Assembly (NCBI GenBank): GCA_039683515.1
Contig: JBDKRG010000038.1
Coordinates: forward strand, 7,756 to 71,755
Direction: 5' to 3'
Length of the DNA: 64,000 nucleotides
Origin: JAJFUE01 sp039683515
GTDB lineage: Bacteria > Sumerlaeota > Sumerlaeia > MVZB01
Below, in pieces: positions 24,721 through 32,657 of this stretch. The stretch's first letter is position 1. Each line of letters opens with the position of its first letter. Under the pieces are notes generated by a model. It worked only from the letters and a program-made list of their open reading frames with translations, searched no databases and was not told the origin of the DNA. The translations under genes were made by a program, and so were the position numbers.

Positions 24721-25293
24721 TCAAACGTCCCCGTCCTGCACGCGGATGCGCGGCACGAGGTCGCTCGGCTCGCCGGCGTATTCGTCGGTGTCCTGCTTGT
24801 AGTAGAAGCTGGTCGAGCCGCCCAGCGGGAAGTCCTTGCGCAGCGGGTAGCCTTCCCAGTTGTCGGGCATCAGGATCCGGCGCAGGTCGGGGTGGCCGTC
24901 GAAGACGATGCCGAACATGTCGAAGACTTCGCGCTCGAGAAAATCGGCGCCCTTCCACAGCGGGACGATCGACCGGATCCGGCAGTCGGCCTCGGGGACC
25001 GGCGCCCGCAGCCGGATGCGGTGGTGGTGCGCGAGCGAGAGGAGCGCGTAGACGACGTCGAAGCGCGGCTCGCGCCCGGCCTCGAGGTAATCGATCGCCG
25101 TGATCTCGACGAGGATATCAAAGGCGAGCGCCGGATCGCGCCGCAGCGCCTCGACCGCTTCGTAAACGTTCCCGCGATCGACGACGAGCGTGACCTCGTC
25201 GCGGAACACGATCGCGTCGAGCAGCGCCTCGGCGCCGACCGCCTTGACGGCCGCCGACGCGGTCTCGAGCAATTGGGCTGGCTCAAGCGGCAC
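24721..25293 (-). CDS. nuoC: NADH-quinone oxidoreductase subunit C
   Basis: 190 residues, the 30-kDa subunit. The signature LEREVFDMFGIVFDGHPDLR is followed by RILMPDNWEGYPLRKDFPL. It braces NuoD and NuoB in the peripheral arm and binds no cofactor. Start MPLEPAQLLE lies 12 bases after nuoB. Confidence 0.96.
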   Translation of the reverse strand: MPLEPAQLLETASAAVKAVGAEALLDAIVFRDEVTLVVDRGNVYEAVEALRRDPALAFDILVEITAIDYLEAGREPRFDVVYALLSLAHHHRIRLRAPVPEADCRIRSIVPLWKGADFLEREVFDMFGIVFDGHPDLRRILMPDNWEGYPLRKDFPLGGSTSFYYKQDTDEYAGEPSDLVPRIRVQDGDV

Positions 25294-25305
25294 GTCGGAT
25301 CTCCT

Positions 25306-25884
25306 TTACACCAGCGCCTGCGGGCTTTTCTGGATTTTCTTCTGCAGCAGCATGATCCCGTAGAGCAGCGCCTCGGGCCGCGGCGGGCAGCCCGGCACGT
25401 AGACGTCGACCGGGACGATCTGGTCGACCCCCTGCAGGACCGCGTACGAGTTGTGCATCCCGCCGCAGCTGGCGCACGCCCCCATCGAGATCACCCACTT
25501 GGGCTCGGCCATCTGATCGTAGATGCGGCGCACCACCGGCGCCATCTTCTTGCTCACCCACCCCGACACGATCATCAGGTCGGCCTGGCGCGGCGACGGC
25601 CGGAAGACTTCCATGCCGAAGCGCGACAGGTCGTAGCGGCTGGCGGCCGTGGCCATCATCTCGATGGCGCAGCACGCCAGGCCCATCGTCACCGGCCAGA
25701 TCGAATTCTTGCGGCACCACGCAATGACTTCGTCGAGCGTCTTGACGAGCCGCGCGTCGTGTTCGGCCGGCTTCAATTGATCCAGCTGCGCGAGGCCGTC
25801 CTCGTTGATCCATGGCGGGCGCTTGATCTTGTCGTCCCACGGCGGCGGCGGCGGTTGAGATTTCAGATGGCGCTTCAGCTCCAT
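25306..25884 (-). CDS. nuoB: NADH-quinone oxidoreductase subunit B
   Basis: 192 residues from ATG 25884 (MELKRHLKSQ), overlapping nuoA by ten bases. Holds the last cluster, N2: ligands in TMGLACCAIEMMA, MGACASCGGMHN and VYVPGCPPRPEALL. The first 45 residues (proline-rich PPPPPWDDK...) are longer than in E. coli. An alternative reading frame running into nuoA is an artefact. Confidence 0.96.
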   Translation of the reverse strand: MELKRHLKSQPPPPPWDDKIKRPPWINEDGLAQLDQLKPAEHDARLVKTLDEVIAWCRKNSIWPVTMGLACCAIEMMATAASRYDLSRFGMEVFRPSPRQADLMIVSGWVSKKMAPVVRRIYDQMAEPKWVISMGACASCGGMHNSYAVLQGVDQIVPVDVYVPGCPPRPEALLYGIMLLQKKIQKSPQALV

Positions 25885-26249
25885 TTGAGCGCTCCCTTCC
25901 GCCATTCGTACAGCAGCCCGATCACCAGGATGAGCATGAAGAACAGCATCGCGAAGAACGCGAACCCCTGGAAACCGGGAATCGGCGCGCGGAACGCCAC
26001 CGCCCACGTCAGGATCAGGACCGTCTCGACGTCGAACAGCAGGAACAGCAGCGCCACGATGTAAAACTTGATCGGCAGGCGGATATTGGCCTCGTGGAAC
26101 GGCAGCATGCCGCTCTCGTACGGCAGCGACTTGACCTTGCCGGGCCGGTGCGGGCCGATGATGCCCGACATCACCAGCGTGACGACGCCGAACGCCGCCG
26201 CCAGGCACACGATCATCAGGATGGGAATATACGGGTGCAGGTATTCCAT
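25875..26249 (-). CDS. nuoA: NADH-quinone oxidoreductase subunit A
   Basis: 124 residues from ATG 26249 (MEYLHPYIPILMIVCL), with GAGGGG upstream. Three helices; the cytoplasmic loop PYESGMLPFHEANIRLPIKF and LLFLLFDVETVLILTWAV, with the conserved acidic pair, identify it. First gene of the 14-gene operon. I found no clear sigma-70 promoter in 26250-26512, which it shares with the divergent nitroreductase gene. Confidence 0.96.
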   Translation of the reverse strand: MEYLHPYIPILMIVCLAAAFGVVTLVMSGIIGPHRPGKVKSLPYESGMLPFHEANIRLPIKFYIVALLFLLFDVETVLILTWAVAFRAPIPGFQGFAFFAMLFFMLILVIGLLYEWRKGALKWS

Positions 26250-26512
26250 CGAGCTTGCCCCTCGCGCCCCCAGTTGCAAAAGCTCCCCCGTCATTCGGCC
26301 CAGATTGAGCCACAAACCAACAGTGCTTGCAAGGCTATCGATCGCAATGCTTTGTCTATCGGCACACTCGTGAAATATTCACCAATGCCGATTACCATAG
26401 TACAGTCGCGCCGTGAGCGCCCAAAGGAAAATCGGTTGTGATTTGGGCCCGGTTCTCTAAACTCAATACAAGCGCGCGAACGCGTCGGGCGCAATCTTTT
26501 CATCCGGGGGCA

Positions 26513-27040
26513 ATGACGATGGACGTCATGGAAGCGATCAGGAAACGGCGCAGCGTGCGCGACTACGAGCCGCGGCCGATCCCGCGCGAGGTCCTCGAAA
26601 GCGTCACCGAGGCGCTGCGGCTTGCCCCGTCGGCCTGCAACTTCCAGCCGTGGCGGTTCGTGATCGTCACCGACCCCGACGTCCGCGGCCGGCTCGCCGC
26701 GGCGTGCCGCAACCAGCGCTTCATCGCCGAGGCCCCGGTCATCGTCGCCGGCTGCGCCCTGACCGACGAGTCCTACACGCGCATGGGCGGCTACTGGAAC
26801 AGCTGCGACATCGACGTGGCGATCGCCCTCGATCACCTGACGCTCGCCGCCGCCGGCGCCGGCCTGGGCACGTGCTGGATCGGCGCGTTCAGCGAAAAGG
26901 ACGTCAAGGAAGTCCTCGGCATTCCCAAAAACGCCAAGCCCATCGGCCTGATCGTGATGGGTTACCCGAGGGAAGGCGTGGACCTCCCCGCCACCCCGCG
27001 CAAAAGCCGCGACCAGGTCTTCGGCGAAAACAAGTTTTAA
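26513..27040 (+). CDS. Nitroreductase-family FMN oxidoreductase
   Basis: 175 residues from ATG 26513 (MTMDVMEAIRKRRSVRDYEP), with CCGGGGG just upstream; a 25-residue longer frame is not supported. KRRSVR contacts the FMN phosphate, APSACNFQPWRFVIVTD and the C-terminal GYPREGVDLP fit the small nitroreductase-fold dehydrogenases. The ALDHLTLAAAGAGLGTCWIG block is diagnostic. Substrate cannot be told. Divergent from the nuo operon, with a 263-base shared upstream region. Confidence 0.9.
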   Translation: MTMDVMEAIRKRRSVRDYEPRPIPREVLESVTEALRLAPSACNFQPWRFVIVTDPDVRGRLAAACRNQRFIAEAPVIVAGCALTDESYTRMGGYWNSCDIDVAIALDHLTLAAAGAGLGTCWIGAFSEKDVKEVLGIPKNAKPIGLIVMGYPREGVDLPATPRKSRDQVFGENKF

Positions 27041-27070
27041 CCCGCTTTGGCCTGTGGCGCCGCCCATTTT

Positions 27071-27140
27071 CGTGCGTCGTGCTCGTGCGTCGTGCGTCGT
27101 AATCGTAATCGTAATCGAATCTCAAATCATCCGCGCGAAT
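27071..27140. repeat. GTGCGTC/CGTAAT satellite after the nitroreductase gene
   Basis: GTGCGTC and GTGCTC units followed by CGTAAT hexamers, then a degenerate ATCCGCGCGAATCCGCCC run. Confidence 0.8.
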
Positions 27141-27167
27141 CCGCCCAATCCGCGTCATCCGCCCGCC

Positions 27168-27238
27168 GTAGGCCGGGTTCGCCGAACCCGGCATCACATT
27201 CGATCAACCAGATGCCGCCGTCGGCGACGTCGGCCTAC
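27168..27238. repeat. Head-to-head GTAG palindrome pair at the 3' end of the permease gene
   Basis: Palindrome A, GTAGGCCGGGTTCGCCGAAC with CCGGCAT (27168-27194), then palindrome B inverted (27212-27238), whose minus strand begins GTAGGCCGACGTCGCCGACG. B supplies the permease stop: CGG-TAG makes the GTAG foot. The mirror pair, B then inverted A, lies at 28203-28265 beyond the gene's start. Confidence 0.88.
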
Positions 27239-28191
27239 CGAAAAATCGGCAGCCTGAGCGCCCAGATCATCAGCGGCAGCCCCACCACCATGAAGATCCC
27301 GGTGCTCCACATGTAGCCGGCGTTGGCCAGGTCCACGTCCAGGTCGTTGATCGTCGCGATCGCCGGGCCGTAGACCCCGGCCGGCATGCACGCCGCGATG
27401 AACAGCGCCCCGGCGAGCATCCCGTGAATGCCGAACGCCATGCACAGCAGGATCATCGCCACCGGGTGCGCGATGAACTTGACGCCGCACAGCCACACCA
27501 GCAGCGGCGTGTAGCCGGTCAGCCGCCTGAAATGCATCCGCGCCCCGATGGCGAACATCGTGATCGACGTGCTGACGAACACCATGAATTTCAGAAAACC
27601 AAACAGGGCGTGCGGCATCGGCGGCGCCCACACGTTGAGCATCGTCCCGGCGCCGATCCCGACGATGCTCATCGACGGCGGCGAAAAGATCACCGTCATG
27701 AACGACTTGAAGATCGAGCCCCCCTCGCCGTGGCGCCAGTAGTAGGACAGCGGCATCCACACGAAGAACGTCGCGGCCAGGTACGGGTACATCATGATGG
27801 CGTTATACGGGTAGGCTTCCTGCGGCAGGAACAGCAGCGTCAGGAACCCGGCCATCGTGTACGAGATGTTGTTCATCGGGATGAGGAGCATGAGGCTGCC
27901 GGCCGCCGACTGGTTTTCGGTCAGCTTCGGGCTCAGCCACACGGCGAACGCGGTCGAGACCGCGACCAGAATCCCCATTAAAATCGGCGACCAGTACCAG
28001 TCCGGCAGCGAGCGGTTGAGCGGCCAGATCCCGAGCGCGAGCGTGACCGGCGCGAGGATCGCCATGTTGGTCCAGTGGAGCGGCCGCGCGATCGAGCCCT
28101 CGATCCACCCCAATTTGCGAAACCGATGCCCAAGGACCAAAGGTCCCCAGATCAGCGCCTGCGATATCAAAAACCGCCCGGTAACAGTCAC
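27235..28191 (-). CDS. AEC-type membrane transport protein (permease)
   Basis: 318 residues from GTG 28191 with GGGAGA at five bases (28196-28201). No in-frame ATG fits. About ten hydrophobic helices in two halves, with ASN/PRO-rich breaks (LLIPMNNISYTMAGFLTLL; ACMPAGVYGPAIATINDLDV) characteristic of the auxin-efflux-carrier-like family, which exports organic acids or other solutes. Substrate unknown. The gene is framed by two mirror-image REP pairs; the left one supplies its stop codon and the right one abuts its ribosome site. Confidence 0.8.
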   Translation of the reverse strand: MTVTGRFLISQALIWGPLVLGHRFRKLGWIEGSIARPLHWTNMAILAPVTLALGIWPLNRSLPDWYWSPILMGILVAVSTAFAVWLSPKLTENQSAAGSLMLLIPMNNISYTMAGFLTLLFLPQEAYPYNAIMMYPYLAATFFVWMPLSYYWRHGEGGSIFKSFMTVIFSPPSMSIVGIGAGTMLNVWAPPMPHALFGFLKFMVFVSTSITMFAIGARMHFRRLTGYTPLLVWLCGVKFIAHPVAMILLCMAFGIHGMLAGALFIAACMPAGVYGPAIATINDLDVDLANAGYMWSTGIFMVVGLPLMIWALRLPIFR

Positions 28192-28202
28192 GATTTCTCC
28201 CA

Positions 28203-28265
28203 GTAGGCCGACGTCGCCGACGGCGGCATTCGGTAACAATGCCGGGTTCGGTGAACCCGGCCTAC
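28203..28265. repeat. Head-to-head GTAG palindrome pair upstream of the permease gene
   Basis: Palindrome B (28203-28229) then inverted A (28239-28265), the mirror image of 27168-27238. The GTAG foot of the inverted A starts on the base right after the TAA stop of the acetyltransferase gene. Confidence 0.88.
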
Positions 28266-29426
28266 TTACACATAATTCAGCCCGTACAGCGGCAGCGGCA
28301 ACGGCAGCGCCCGCCGGAGCGCGTCGGCGAGGCGCCCCCTGGCGTGCGCCAGCGGGTCGAGCTCGGTCGAGCCGAACAGCGCCGCCAGCGCCTCGACCTC
28401 GCCCTTGACCGCAAGCCTCTCGCCGTCGAGCTCGAACGTGAGCCGGTTGACGATCCCGTCCTCGATCTGGCTGGTCGCCACGAACCCCTCGGCCATGCCG
28501 CCGAGCCGCTCGCGCAGCAGCGGCTTGAACTGGCTCATCAGCCGCTCGACGCTGAGCAGCTTGACCGTGCCGTAGTGCGCGGCCTTCCGGCGGCCGGCGC
28601 CGATCGCCAGGCAGGCGTCGGCCAGGGCGGCGTCGCGCGCCTGGCCGTCCCATTCGATTTTTTGCGTGCCGAAGCGCCGCGCCAACTCGCCCAGGGCCGC
28701 CAGCGCCGCCGGCCTCGACCCGCCCGTCTCGCGCACGCCGAACGCCTCGATCCGCGTCGGGTCGGCCAGCCGCTTGTGGTTGATCGAGAATACGGCCACC
28801 GGCCGGCCCGCGCGCTCGACCAGCCACGTCGAGCCGGGGTAGCCCACGACCCAGTCCGTCGCCAGGAGCTTTTTGTATTCGTCCAGCGTGCGCCGGAACC
28901 GGATCGGCTCGGCCTCGAGGAGCGTCCACGCATCCTCGGCCCGATCCGGCGCGAGTTGCGTCACCGCAAGCCCTTCGGCCTTGGGCAGCCTGGCGGGGTC
29001 GATCGCATACTTCACGAAATCGCCGCAGTAGTGCGAGCCGCGCCGCGTGTAGAGCGTCCGCCCCCCGGAGATCAGCATGATGCCGTAGCCGTCGGCCGTG
29101 GCGCGCGCGATCGCGTCGTCCATGAGCGTCCCGGCCAGGCCGCGCCCCTCGCGCTCCTTGCCCGTGCAGACGAGGCCGACCAGCGCGATCCGCACGTCGC
29201 ACCCGAGCAGCGCGCCGCGCCCCTCGACCGTGCACACGAGCGAGACCGGCTTGCCGTCCTCTTCGAGAACGCGCAGCTGGCTCAGCTTGTCGCGACGCAG
29301 CACGAGCGGGTATTGCGCGCGCATATCGGCCCACCCATCCGGCCGGAACACCCGGTTGCACAAAGCGGTGACGTCATCGTACTGCTCGTCCGAAGGCGTC
29401 AATGGCCCGACCAGTTTTACCGGCAT
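28266..29426 (-). CDS. GNAT-family N-acetyltransferase, two-domain (Eis-like layout)
   Basis: 386 residues. Residues 1-160 hold a GNAT domain: ALVGLVCTGKEREGRGLAGT is the acetyl-CoA loop (R/Q-x-x-G-x-G/A), then LMDDAIARATADGYGIMLIS and GRTLYTRRGSHYCGDFVKYA. Residues 170-300 repeat the fold weakly, and the last 100 (GEVEALAALFGSTELDPLAH) resemble the sterol-carrier-like C-terminus of Eis-type enzymes. Acceptor unknown. Start MPVKLVGPLTP. The stop touches a REP palindrome. Confidence 0.85.
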   Translation of the reverse strand: MPVKLVGPLTPSDEQYDDVTALCNRVFRPDGWADMRAQYPLVLRRDKLSQLRVLEEDGKPVSLVCTVEGRGALLGCDVRIALVGLVCTGKEREGRGLAGTLMDDAIARATADGYGIMLISGGRTLYTRRGSHYCGDFVKYAIDPARLPKAEGLAVTQLAPDRAEDAWTLLEAEPIRFRRTLDEYKKLLATDWVVGYPGSTWLVERAGRPVAVFSINHKRLADPTRIEAFGVRETGGSRPAALAALGELARRFGTQKIEWDGQARDAALADACLAIGAGRRKAAHYGTVKLLSVERLMSQFKPLLRERLGGMAEGFVATSQIEDGIVNRLTFELDGERLAVKGEVEALAALFGSTELDPLAHARGRLADALRRALPLPLPLYGLNYV

Positions 29427-29484
29427 GATTATCTCCGATTTTCCGTGCTGGTGCTTTTAATCGCACCTTGCAAAGCCAGAACCA

Positions 29485-29726
29485 GGAACCGCGTCAGCGG
29501 TTCGACTTTCAAAGCCGTGGGTTGAATCGCCGCTGTTGCGATTCAACCCACGGATCGATCGGATCATTCAACGAACCGATTTATCGGTTCGACAACAAAC
29601 CCGGCCACCGGATTGTCGAACCAATAAAATCGGTTCCACTCGCCTGCGCCCATGACCGTGGGTTGCCGATTCGAAAACAGAATCGGCAACCCACGGCTTT
29701 GAACGTCGAACCGCTGACGCGGTTCC
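29485..29726. repeat. 242-bp nested inverted repeat
   Basis: Outer arms 29485-29524 and 29687-29726 are inverted copies, 39 of 40 bases identical. Inside and overlapping are four further stems: 29515-29530/29538-29553 (16 bp perfect, CCGTGGGTTGAATCGC), 29572-29580/29583-29591 (9 bp), 29586-29595/29613-29622 (10 bp) and 29656-29672/29680-29696 (17 bp perfect). No open frame of note. It fills most of the 356-base gap between the acetyltransferase gene and the metX stop. Confidence 0.93.
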
Positions 29727-29782
29727 ACAAACTGCTTAATTTTGCGTGTATTTTGCATTCAATTTAACCCAAAGCTCAGCCC

Positions 29783-31000
29783 TCATTCGTAGATCGGGTC
29801 GCGCTGGGGCGCCGGTTCCGGTTCCGCCGCCGCGGAGAGGCTGTCCCACGCTTCCCTGAGCATGAAGCTGATGTGCGGCGTGAACAGTTCCGGCTCGAGC
29901 AGGAAGCTGTCGTGCCCCTTGTAGGAGTGGACGGTGATGTATTGGTAGGTCGCCCCGAGCGCCTCGAGCGCCTCGGCGATCTCGGCCTGGTCCTCCGGCC
30001 AGAAGCAGACGTCGGAGTCGATCGAAAACAGCAGCCAGCGGTGCTGGCGGGCCGGGCGCAGCGCCTCGACGAGGCTGCTGCCGGCGCGCGCCGTCAGGTC
30101 GAAGTGCTGCCACATCTCGATGATGCGCAGGTAGGTGTTGGCGTCGAACCGGCGCACGAACTTCTTGCCCTGGTGCAGCATATAGCTTTCGATCTGGTGG
30201 CGCAGCTTGTAGCCCTTGAGGTCGCCCGCCTCCTGCACGAGCTCGCCGCGCGCGCGGTCCTCCATGACGAGCAGGTGCACAAAGTATTTGTGCGAGATCA
30301 TCCGCGCCAGCATGAGCCCCTTGGTCGGCGGCTCGTCGCCGTAGTAGTCGCCGAAGCGGAAATGGGGGTCGTTCTGGATCGCGAAGATCTGCTCGAAGTT
30401 GCAAAGCTTCTGAAGCGTCGTCGCGCGCGCGCCGGAGGCGATCGGGATGACGCAGCGCGCCCGCTTCGGGAACCGCGTCGCGAAATCCATCGCCATCATC
30501 CCGCCGAGCGAACCGCCGACGACCGCCAGCAGCGTGTCGATCCCGAAGTGGTTCAGCAGCCGCACCTGCGTGTTCACGACGTCCTGCACGGCGACCGTCG
30601 GGAAGCGCTTGCCGTACGGCTTGCCGGTTTCGGGGTCGATCGAGCCCGGCCCCGTCGAGCCGTAGCAGCCGCCGAGGTAGTTGACGCAGATCACGAAATA
30701 CCGGTCGGTGTCGAGCGCCCGGCCCGGCCCGATGAAGTCGTCCCACCAGCCCAGGTGGTTCTCCTCCATCCACAGGTTCTCGGCGTCGCGGACCTTGGGG
30801 TTGTAACCAGCGGCATGATGGCTTCCCGACAATGCATGAAACAGGAGGATCGCGTTGGTCCGCTCGGCGTTGAGCTCGCCGTAGGTTTCGTAGGCCAGCG
30901 TGATCGGCCCGAAAAACGAGCCGTCCTGCAGCTGAAAGCGGTCGTCCGGTTTGTCGGCAAAGGTGAAATATTGGCTATGGATGCGCTGGTGAGTCTTCAT
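29783..31000 (-). CDS. metX: Homoserine O-acetyltransferase
   Basis: 405 residues from ATG 31000 with GAGGA nine bases upstream. Alpha/beta-hydrolase fold that acetylates (in some lineages succinylates) homoserine for methionine synthesis. Landmarks: LLFHALSGSHHAAGYN, VNYLGGCYGSTGPGSIDPET, nucleophile elbow VVGGSLGGMMAMDFA (Ser at about 155), and C-terminal catalytic Asp (FSIDSDVCFWPEDQ) and His (YKGHDSFLLE). Followed by no metY/metB in the window, so the partner enzyme is elsewhere. Satellite DNA lies upstream; I see no SAM riboswitch. Confidence 0.95.
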   Translation of the reverse strand: MKTHQRIHSQYFTFADKPDDRFQLQDGSFFGPITLAYETYGELNAERTNAILLFHALSGSHHAAGYNPKVRDAENLWMEENHLGWWDDFIGPGRALDTDRYFVICVNYLGGCYGSTGPGSIDPETGKPYGKRFPTVAVQDVVNTQVRLLNHFGIDTLLAVVGGSLGGMMAMDFATRFPKRARCVIPIASGARATTLQKLCNFEQIFAIQNDPHFRFGDYYGDEPPTKGLMLARMISHKYFVHLLVMEDRARGELVQEAGDLKGYKLRHQIESYMLHQGKKFVRRFDANTYLRIIEMWQHFDLTARAGSSLVEALRPARQHRWLLFSIDSDVCFWPEDQAEIAEALEALGATYQYITVHSYKGHDSFLLEPELFTPHISFMLREAWDSLSAAAEPEPAPQRDPIYE

Positions 31001-31066
31001 TTCAATTCCTCGGACCCTCATTGTGTCCGCTGATTAGCTTCGCGTCAAGGCTCTCTCATTGCGTTC

Positions 31067-31151
31067 TCGTGCGTCGTGCGTCGTGCGTCGTGCGTCGTAA
31101 TCGTAATCGAAAATCGATCCCGCAATCCGCAATCCGAAATCCGCAATCAAA
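31067..31151. repeat. GTGCGTC/CGTAAT and GCAATCC satellites upstream of metX
   Basis: Four GTGCGTC heptads, two CGTAAT hexamers, GAAAATC, then GCAATCC/GAAATCC heptads ending three bases from the stop codon of the glycosyltransferase gene. Confidence 0.85.
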
Positions 31152-31943
31152 TCACTTCCGCCCCGCTTCCCTCAGCCTCCTGCGGTGTTCGATCATGACC
31201 TTGAGCGTCTCCATGATCGTCGCGCCCAGCTTCATCTTGCTGGGGCTCGGCTTGAGGTCGTATCGCAGGATGAACGGCACTTCCTGGATCTTCGGCCCGA
31301 GCATTGACAGGTGGACCAGCAGCTCGTCCGTGCACGCGAAACCTTTTCTGGTCACGAGCCCGTCCTTGCCGAACCGCTCGAGCCCGGCCTCGATGAGCGA
31401 GGCCCGGAACCCGCGGAACCCGCACGTGTAGTCGTGCACGCCCGGCAACCTCAAAAGCTGGCGGAACATGTGGCGGGCGCCCCAGCTCATCAGCTGGCGG
31501 AAGGGCGGCACGCCGTGCTGCTCGCTGCCGGGCTGGAACCGCGACGCGATCACGAGGTCCGCCCCGGCCTCGGCCGCCGCGATCATCTCGGCGATCGTCT
31601 CGGGCGGGTGGGTCAGGTCGGCGTCCATGAACACGACGAGGTGATCGGGCGCGGCGCTCGACTCGATGGCCGACATCATGCCGGTCACCAGCGCCGTCCC
31701 CAGGCCCTTGTTGACGCCGTGCCTGACGAGCCGCACGTGCGGGTCGCCCGCGGCCAGCGCCTCGACCTGCGCGGCGGTGTCGTCGGCCGAGCCGTCGTCG
31801 ACGACGATGATCGCCCAGCCGGGCCGCAGCCCGGCCAGCACCCCCGCGGCGCGCTTGACCAGGGCCCCGATCGCCTTGGACTCGTTGTACGCCGGCAACA
31901 CCAGCGTCACGGATTCGATGTGTTTGTCAGGCTGTTCGTTCAC
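31152..31943 (-). CDS. Family 2 glycosyltransferase (DPM1-like polyprenol-phosphate sugar synthase)
   Basis: 263 residues from GTG 31943 (VNEQPDKHIESVTLVLPAYN) with a run of seven Gs upstream; the ATG at 31976 would lie in a likely leader. GT2 motifs: LVLPAYNE, IIVVDDGSADDT, VRHGVNKGLGTALVTGM, and the catalytic DxD VVFMDADLTHPPE. The Q/RxxRW-like segment is absent, as in DPM1-type enzymes, which load mannose or glucose on polyprenol phosphate. It shares a 55-bp promoter-like element with the GT-C gene at 34235-36046, which may use such a lipid sugar. Confidence 0.88.
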   Translation of the reverse strand: MNEQPDKHIESVTLVLPAYNESKAIGALVKRAAGVLAGLRPGWAIIVVDDGSADDTAAQVEALAAGDPHVRLVRHGVNKGLGTALVTGMMSAIESSAAPDHLVVFMDADLTHPPETIAEMIAAAEAGADLVIASRFQPGSEQHGVPPFRQLMSWGARHMFRQLLRLPGVHDYTCGFRGFRASLIEAGLERFGKDGLVTRKGFACTDELLVHLSMLGPKIQEVPFILRYDLKPSPSKMKLGATIMETLKVMIEHRRRLREAGRK

Positions 31944-31972
31944 AATCCCCCCCACTTGCTCGTGCCGGACAG

Positions 31973-32027
31973 GCAAAGCTACCCGATTGTGATCCGTTCA
32001 ACCCGCCAACCGCAAGCGAAATGGCAA
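31973..32027 (-). promoter_or_regulatory. 55-bp repeated element, copy 1 (promoter-like) upstream of the GT2 gene
   Basis: Minus strand: TTGCGG (32010-32015), 18 bases, CACAAT (31986-31991), then GGGTAGCTTTGCC; 30 bases before the GT2 start. Matches copies at 36066-36120 and 37292-37346 in both boxes, in spacing and in flanking GCCATTTCGC. Confidence 0.6.
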
Positions 32028-32093
32028 AACCCCGCCGCGCCATTGACAACCCCGGCGCCGTTGTGGATAGATACTTACCCTGAGGTTGTTGAG

Positions 32094-32657
32094 ATGCGTT
32101 ATTTGGTGATCATCGCCCTGTTCGGCATTCTGGCGCCCCGCGCCGCGGCCGCCGGCCCATCCGCCGGCCCCGATGAGTTGGCGCGGTTCTGCCGGCGCGC
32201 CGATTACATCCTCCACGGCCGCGTCACGGCCCAATCCTTCATCCGCGACCGCGACGGCCTCATCTGGACGAGCTACACGCTCGTCGTCGCCGAACCGCTC
32301 AAGGCCCCCGTGCCGGCCGCGGTCAAAACCTTCCAGTTCCGCCAGCCCGGCGGCTGCTTCGGCGACCTGCGCCAGGTCGCGACCGGCTCGGCCGACATCC
32401 GCCGCGACGACGAGGTGATCCTCTTCACGCGCGATTACGGCGCGGGCTTCCAGTCCGTCGCCGAAGGCGACCGCGGCTGTCTTCGCGTGCGGACGGTCAC
32501 GGACGCCCGGCGCGCCGCCGCGAGCCGGGACCGCCGCATCGTGCCCGCCGCGTGCAAAGTCGCCCCCGGCCGGGCATCGATCGACCTCGACCGCCTGAAA
32601 GAGCAGCTGCGCGAAGCCGTCAAGCAAGGCGCCGGAGCCGGGGAGGCGGGCCGGTGA
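32094..32657 (+). CDS. Secreted protein of unknown function
   Basis: 187 residues from ATG 32094, preceded by GAGGTTGTTGAG. Signal peptide MRYLVIIALFGILAPRAAAA (cleavage expected after AAA). The mature part has ADYILHGRVTAQSF and WTSYTLVVAEPLKAP, a strand pattern common in small secreted proteins placed next to metalloproteases, and two cysteines (QPGGCFGDLR, DRGCLRV). The C-terminal 30 residues are charged and helical. It overlaps the next gene by GTGA and must be its partner in expression. Confidence 0.78.
   Translation: MRYLVIIALFGILAPRAAAAGPSAGPDELARFCRRADYILHGRVTAQSFIRDRDGLIWTSYTLVVAEPLKAPVPAAVKTFQFRQPGGCFGDLRQVATGSADIRRDDEVILFTRDYGAGFQSVAEGDRGCLRVRTVTDARRAAASRDRRIVPAACKVAPGRASIDLDRLKEQLREAVKQGAGAGEAGR

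Noticed and set aside
23593..26064. Plus-strand open frame of about 823 codons opposite nuoB, nuoC and nuoD
   Set aside because: Same shadow effect; composition is Arg/His/Val/Asp-rich and crosses spacer satellites. Similar frames opposite 34-36 kb, 40-42 kb, 44-46 kb and 49-51 kb were rejected for the same reason.
27235..29361. Minus-strand frame running from the acetyltransferase region into the permease
   Set aside because: The upstream half is a shifted reading of the acetyltransferase gene and of REP DNA. The permease has its own GTG start with GGGAGA at 28191.
31001..31150. SAM riboswitch upstream of metX
   Set aside because: The leader is satellite DNA; I could not find the conserved core of SAM-I or SAM-II, nor a terminator.
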